Shown piece after piece: positions 60,258 through 64,000 of a stretch of DNA of 64,000 nucleotides; within the stretch, counting starts at the first letter, position 1, and each line of letters begins with the position of its first letter. The notes under the pieces were generated by a model. It did not search any database, had not been told where the DNA came from, and worked only from the letters and a program-made list of their open reading frames with translations. The stretch lies in the NCBI GenBank assembly GCA_023954855.1, contig JAGSGY010000017.1, positions 24,239 to 88,238 on the forward strand, given 5' to 3'. The translations under genes were made by a program, and so were the position numbers. This DNA comes from Pseudomonadota bacterium (GTDB lineage: Bacteria > Myxococcota_A > UBA796 > GCA-2862545).

Positions 60258-62119
60258 TGTGGCCCCTTCTTCTCACCGCCGCGCTGGCGACCCCGGTCGA
60301 GCGCTTTCCCTGGCAGGCCGAGGTTCAGATCGACGCCCCGGTCGAGGCCATCGCCATTCCCCTGCCCCCGGAGCTGCGGAGCCTCGCCGATCCACGCGAC
60401 GGCTCGGACTTGCTCGTGGTCGACGCATCCGGAGCCGAGGTCCCCTTCGCGCTGGCCCGCGAGACGCCTGCCGAAGAGGTTCGCCTGCGCGTGCGTGCAT
60501 CCACCGACATCGATGTCTGGCAGACCGAGCCCCTCGATCGACCGATCGACGGCCTGGTCGTCGACCTGCCCGGAAGCCCATGGGCAACGACCGTCACCAT
60601 CGAACGCCAGGAAGACGGCGAGTGGCTCCCGCATGCGGAGGGACTTGTGTTCACGCACCCCCTCGGACGCGACGAGATCGTGCGCTTCGCTCCAACCCGC
60701 GCGTCCCTTCGCGTTCGCTACCACCACCACTTCACCAGCCGAAGGCACCGCACTCCGCACCTGCGCGGCCTGCGCGACCCCCGCCCGTATGTGACACCGA
60801 CCCGCCTCACTCTCGATGTCGTCGACCAGCGCGTTCGAGAGGATGGCTGGGCGGTCTACACCGTCGAGCTCCCTCACGACCTGCCGATCCGGTCGGTCAA
60901 CCTGCACACCGACCACGACCTATTCGACCGCGCCGTCCACGTCGGCAGCACGCCCCTAGGTTCGTGGACCAACCCTGGCTCTGGCGGAAGCCGTGTGCGC
61001 CGCATACCGATCGGCGATGCAGACGTGGACCTCACCGAAGTTCCGCTCCCGCGGGGACTGAAGAGTGACGTCATGCTGCTCCACGTCGAGGCGCATGGCG
61101 AGCGACCCTTGGAGATCGACCAAGTGACCGTCGAGCTCGAGGGTAAGGCCATCCTGCTTCACGAGGTAACGGCGGGCGCGCTCACGGTGTACGGCGGTGC
61201 ACCAGCGGCCACCCGACACGTCGACGATCTGCAGTCGGCGCGGCCGGAGCTCCAGCGCATGGCGGTTCAAACGGTGCGGCCGGGCCCTGTGACGGGCAAC
61301 CCCAGCTACGAGCCCGTGGAGGTCCGCACCGGGGTGGCCCTTCCCGGCGGCGTGCTCGACATGGACGGCTGGACGCGGTCACGCACCCTCACCGGCGAGG
61401 GACTGGTGCACATCGACCTCCCCGTGGACGTGTTGGCAACTGCCCGGGCCGACCGGGCTGATCTGCGCCTGGTCGACCCAGAGGGACGACAGGTGCCCTA
61501 TGTCCTGCGTCGTCGAAGCACGCCTCGCGCGACCGCCCCATCGCACGTAAGAACCGAACACGGTGGCATCTCACGGATCCGCGTCGAGAGTCCCCACGCG
61601 AACGCACCCGTCGCCAGCGTGACCCTCCACTCGGCCACGCCGCTGTTCGAGCGCGATGTCCGGGTCTACCGGGCCCGCGGCGCGACCCTCGAGCCACTGC
61701 GCTCGCATCGCTGGCGTGGCGAGGACCACCCGACCACGCTCACCTTGCTTCTAGACACGCCCGTAGGCGATGAGCTGGTGGTCGAGATCGACAACGGCGA
61801 CAACCCACCCCTGCCCCTCAACGGGGTCGAGCTCGGCCTTCCCGACTGGGAGATGGTGGCCGTCCTGCCTGCCGATACTCGCTTGCTCTACGGACAGCCG
61901 CGCGCCCAGGCCCCCACCTACGATCTCGCCCTGGTCCGCGGTGACCTTCTGCATCGAGCCCAGGCCACGGCCATCGTCGGTCCCGAAGTGAAGCTCACCC
62001 CAGCCCCCACCCCGCTCGCTCAACAGGCCGCCCTGTTCGGAGGGCTCGCGCTGATGGTGCTCGCGCTGGGGGCGATGACCGTGCAGATGGTCGGGGAAGA
62101 GCCGACCGAAGAGACCTAG
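60257..62119 (+). CDS. DUF3999-family exported membrane protein
   Basis: A 620-residue protein with a signal peptide (LLLTAALATPV), a large periplasmic beta-rich part, including RVRASTDIDVWQTEPLDRPI and two later repeats of an RGLxDPRPYVTPTRL-like type, and one C-terminal membrane helix (QQAALFGGLALMVLALGAM). Position after DUF2339 and overall layout match DUF3999. The pair probably forms one envelope complex of unknown role. Its stop shares CTAG with the convergent hydrolase gene. Confidence 0.8.
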   Translation: MWPLLLTAALATPVERFPWQAEVQIDAPVEAIAIPLPPELRSLADPRDGSDLLVVDASGAEVPFALARETPAEEVRLRVRASTDIDVWQTEPLDRPIDGLVVDLPGSPWATTVTIERQEDGEWLPHAEGLVFTHPLGRDEIVRFAPTRASLRVRYHHHFTSRRHRTPHLRGLRDPRPYVTPTRLTLDVVDQRVREDGWAVYTVELPHDLPIRSVNLHTDHDLFDRAVHVGSTPLGSWTNPGSGGSRVRRIPIGDADVDLTEVPLPRGLKSDVMLLHVEAHGERPLEIDQVTVELEGKAILLHEVTAGALTVYGGAPAATRHVDDLQSARPELQRMAVQTVRPGPVTGNPSYEPVEVRTGVALPGGVLDMDGWTRSRTLTGEGLVHIDLPVDVLATARADRADLRLVDPEGRQVPYVLRRRSTPRATAPSHVRTEHGGISRIRVESPHANAPVASVTLHSATPLFERDVRVYRARGATLEPLRSHRWRGEDHPTTLTLLLDTPVGDELVVEIDNGDNPPLPLNGVELGLPDWEMVAVLPADTRLLYGQPRAQAPTYDLALVRGDLLHRAQATAIVGPEVKLTPAPTPLAQQAALFGGLALMVLALGAMTVQMVGEEPTEET

Positions 62120-63150
62120 CGCGTCTCGACGTTGTCGATCAGCCATTCCGCAGCCGCCTTGTCCTCGAGCAGCTCGGCGCGGAAGAAGGCCGTCGCAAAG
62201 TCCATGGCCACCGCGCGTCCGGCATCCGGGTCCATGTACGTGAAGGACTCGCTGTTGGTCTGCCGCTCATCGTCACCGCATCCGGGCATCAGGTCCTCGT
62301 GAACGCCATTGAGGTCCGAGAAGCTCCAATGGCCGGCGTCTTCGACTTCGAGCTTGTAGGCAGGACCGGTCACCGACTCGAAGTCCTGCCGCATCAGGCC
62401 GTTGCCGAGCTCGGTGATCGAGTTGTCCTCGACGGCAATCAGCAGGGCGGCCGGGGTCGAGATCAACTCGGAGTCCACGCCCGGCAGGATCGGGCTCGCG
62501 AACGGCGCCGCCATCGCTAGACCCGCGCGCACGCGGTCGTCGTTCTGCAGCATGCGGCCGACCGTCGCGCCTCCAAAGCTGTGCCCGAGCACGCCGAGCT
62601 GCGATGCGTCCACATCGACGCCGAACGCACCGTCCACCGCCAGGTCGAGCACAAAGCGAAGGTCCGCCTCGCGCACGTCGAGGAACTCGGGTCCGAGCTC
62701 AACGCCGTCGCCATCGAGCTTGTTCCAGAGCGTGTTTCCGTCATGGTCCACGGTGACGACCAGGAAGCCGTGGGACGCCAGGCGCCGGGCGATGCTCGCG
62801 CCCGAGACACCGAGGCACTCGTGGCAATGGGACATGGCGATCACCGGGAGCGACGCGCCGCGAATCTCGGCCTCGGAGGCGAGCGAGAGCGCCGTGGTCG
62901 GACACCCTTCAGGCGCCGAGGAGAGCAGGCTGTCGAGCGCCTCAGCACGCCGCGGAACCAGATCACTCAGGGCGAGAGTCGCCTCGTCGTCTCGCGTGGG
63001 CCCGTAGACCTGCAAATCCAGGGTTCGGGAGCGGTCGTCATCGGTCACCTGCACTGCGGATGTGCTCACTGAGTGCGCCCCGTCGGCGTCGACAGCCGGC
63101 GCGCTGCAGCCGATGAGCGTCACGAGACAGAGGGCCTTAATCGCGCGCAT
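62116..63150 (-). CDS. alpha/beta-hydrolase lipoprotein (PAF-acetylhydrolase/dienelactone-hydrolase-like)
   Basis: A 344-residue exported hydrolase with a lipobox (LVTLIGC). The nucleophile elbow is LGVLGHSFGGATVGRML (Ser in GHSFGG), VIAMSHCHECLG is near the oxyanion region, and DAGHWSFSDLNG supplies a likely catalytic His. This fits esterases of the platelet-activating-factor acetylhydrolase/chlorophyllase type. Its start overlaps the serine dehydratase stop by 14 bases, so they share a transcript. Confidence 0.8.
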   Translation of the reverse strand: MRAIKALCLVTLIGCSAPAVDADGAHSVSTSAVQVTDDDRSRTLDLQVYGPTRDDEATLALSDLVPRRAEALDSLLSSAPEGCPTTALSLASEAEIRGASLPVIAMSHCHECLGVSGASIARRLASHGFLVVTVDHDGNTLWNKLDGDGVELGPEFLDVREADLRFVLDLAVDGAFGVDVDASQLGVLGHSFGGATVGRMLQNDDRVRAGLAMAAPFASPILPGVDSELISTPAALLIAVEDNSITELGNGLMRQDFESVTGPAYKLEVEDAGHWSFSDLNGVHEDLMPGCGDDERQTNSESFTYMDPDAGRAVAMDFATAFFRAELLEDKAAAEWLIDNVETR

Positions 63151-64000
63151 TCATCCTCCATGAAGCGAGCAGTTCACGCGTCGCCGCGGCTCCGCCACAG
63201 ACCACCACCAGCACCGGCCCCTTCAGTGCCTCGGCTCCCGAATAGACAAGCGACAGGGCCGCTCCACAGGCGGGCTCGACGAGCACGCGGTGATCATCGA
63301 GGAAGGCCTCGACGGCGTCGATGGCGGCCGTGTCGGTGACCTGCACCGGCGTCACGGGCCCCACGAGCGACTGCTTCAGCGCCTCGTCGGCCACGCGCTT
63401 GGCTCCCAAGGTCAGCGCGACCGTCTCGATCCCGGTCAGCGTCACGGGCTGTCCCGCGGCCATCGCTGCCGCCAGAGAGGCCGCACCGTGGGTCTCTGCA
63501 GCAAGCACGGGGATGTCGCCCCAGCCCACGTCGCGCAGGCCCTGCAAGACCCCGAGGAGCAGTCCACCACCCCCCACTGCCACTACCACTGAACCCGGTT
63601 TCGGCATGGCCGCAGCGACCTCGTGAATCAGGCTGGAGTGGCCCTCCCAGATGTCCGGGTGGTCAAAGGGATGGATCAGCGCGCCGCCCTGCTTGGCAGC
63701 CTCGACGGCGAGCGCATGGGCATCGTCCCAGACCGCCCCGTGCACCACGACCTCGGCGCCTTCAGCAGCAATGCGCTCGCGCATGAGGGCCGGCGTACTC
63801 TCTGGAACGACCACGAGCACCGGGACGCCAAGCTGCCGACCGGCGTAGGCCACCGCGAGCCCGGCATTTCCACCCGATGAGCTCACCAGGCGGGACGCAC
63901 CGGCCTGCACAGCGCGCTCAGCCGCCAAGCCGATGCCGCGAATCTTGAACGAAGCCGACGGCTGTGCCGAATCGAACTTGAGCCACACAGGCATGCCCGC
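63137..64000 (-). CDS. PLP-dependent L-serine/threonine dehydratase, 5' end outside window
   Basis: The frame is open to the window edge, so the start lies to the right; the ATG at 63994 falls inside the usual N-terminal strand (PVWLKFD). Lysine for PLP is in SASFKIRG, SSSGGNAGLA binds the cofactor/substrate, HPFDHPDIWEGHSS and VVAVGGGGLLLGVLQGL (phosphate-binding Gly loop) match the animal-type serine dehydratase family closely. It deaminates serine or threonine to pyruvate or oxobutanoate. About 25 residues appear to be missing. Confidence 0.88.
   Translation of the reverse strand, partial: AGMPVWLKFDSAQPSASFKIRGIGLAAERAVQAGASRLVSSSGGNAGLAVAYAGRQLGVPVLVVVPESTPALMRERIAAEGAEVVVHGAVWDDAHALAVEAAKQGGALIHPFDHPDIWEGHSSLIHEVAAAMPKPGSVVVAVGGGGLLLGVLQGLRDVGWGDIPVLAAETHGAASLAAAMAAGQPVTLTGIETVALTLGAKRVADEALKQSLVGPVTPVQVTDTAAIDAVEAFLDDHRVLVEPACGAALSLVYSGAEALKGPVLVVVCGGAAATRELLASWRMNARD

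Overview
The window reads as a compact, very GC-rich chromosomal segment from a Myxococcota-like bacterium (deltaproteobacterial in the old sense). The assignment rests on gene content only: many small lipoproteins with a lipobox, a DCDDTDP-type acidic repeat protein, a tig-clpP-clpX-lon-hup block, multihaem cytochromes, and a reverse transcriptase resembling the Mx162/Sa163 myxobacterial retron enzymes. I cannot place it more closely. No phage, insertion sequence or CRISPR array was seen.

The most notable system lies at 20.8-28.0 kb: a retron operon. In order it holds a 1039-residue protein with a WGR domain and HEAT/ARM-type helical repeats, a 548-residue winged-helix/SWIM zinc-finger protein that overlaps it, a structured non-coding RNA of about 225 nt, a retron-type reverse transcriptase, and a small lipoprotein coupled by ATGA. 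The RNA has 16-bp perfect inverted repeats at its ends (a1/a2), two short msr-like hairpins and one long msd-like hairpin. From memory, an ARM/HEAT plus WHSWIM plus RT set matches what defence-system catalogues call a type XIII retron. The coupled lipoprotein and a hairpin over the RT ribosome binding site may be undescribed additions.

Layout. 0-4.2 kb: edge fragment, OmpA-like lipoprotein, two sulfatase-fold enzymes. 4.2-10 kb: a polytopic glycosyltransferase, three unknown membrane proteins, a two-component system. 10-12 kb: a TPR-like protein, a tiny secreted protein and a sigma-like factor in one operon. 12-17.6 kb: di-haem peroxidase, beta-helix protein, and a GH105/heparinase-type lyase lipoprotein pair that probably degrades uronate-containing polysaccharide. 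17.6-20.8 kb: desaturase, unknown, short-chain dehydrogenase. 20.8-28 kb: retron. 28-29.8 kb: S41 peptidase lipoprotein and a barrel-like protein. 29.9-36 kb: five overlapping genes forming a probable inner-to-outer-membrane electron conduit (b-type membrane protein, Fe-S/FAD oxidoreductase, 27-haem and 6-haem cytochromes, barrel). 36-46.6 kb: tRNA-Pro, TadE-like pilus protein, CoaA, a membrane-linked radical SAM operon, folate cyclo-ligase, SulP transporter, flavin monooxygenase, Crp/FNR regulator. 46.7-55 kb: tRNA-His, -Lys, -Leu, then trigger factor, three small lipoproteins, clpP, clpX, lon, hup, ending in a strong terminator. 55-64 kb: a second radical SAM gene, TerC, a DUF2339/DUF3999 membrane pair, a hydrolase lipoprotein, and a serine dehydratase cut by the right edge.

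Genes are packed very tightly. Co-directional neighbours often overlap by ATGA or GTGA, and four of nine convergent pairs share a single CTAG as both stop codons.
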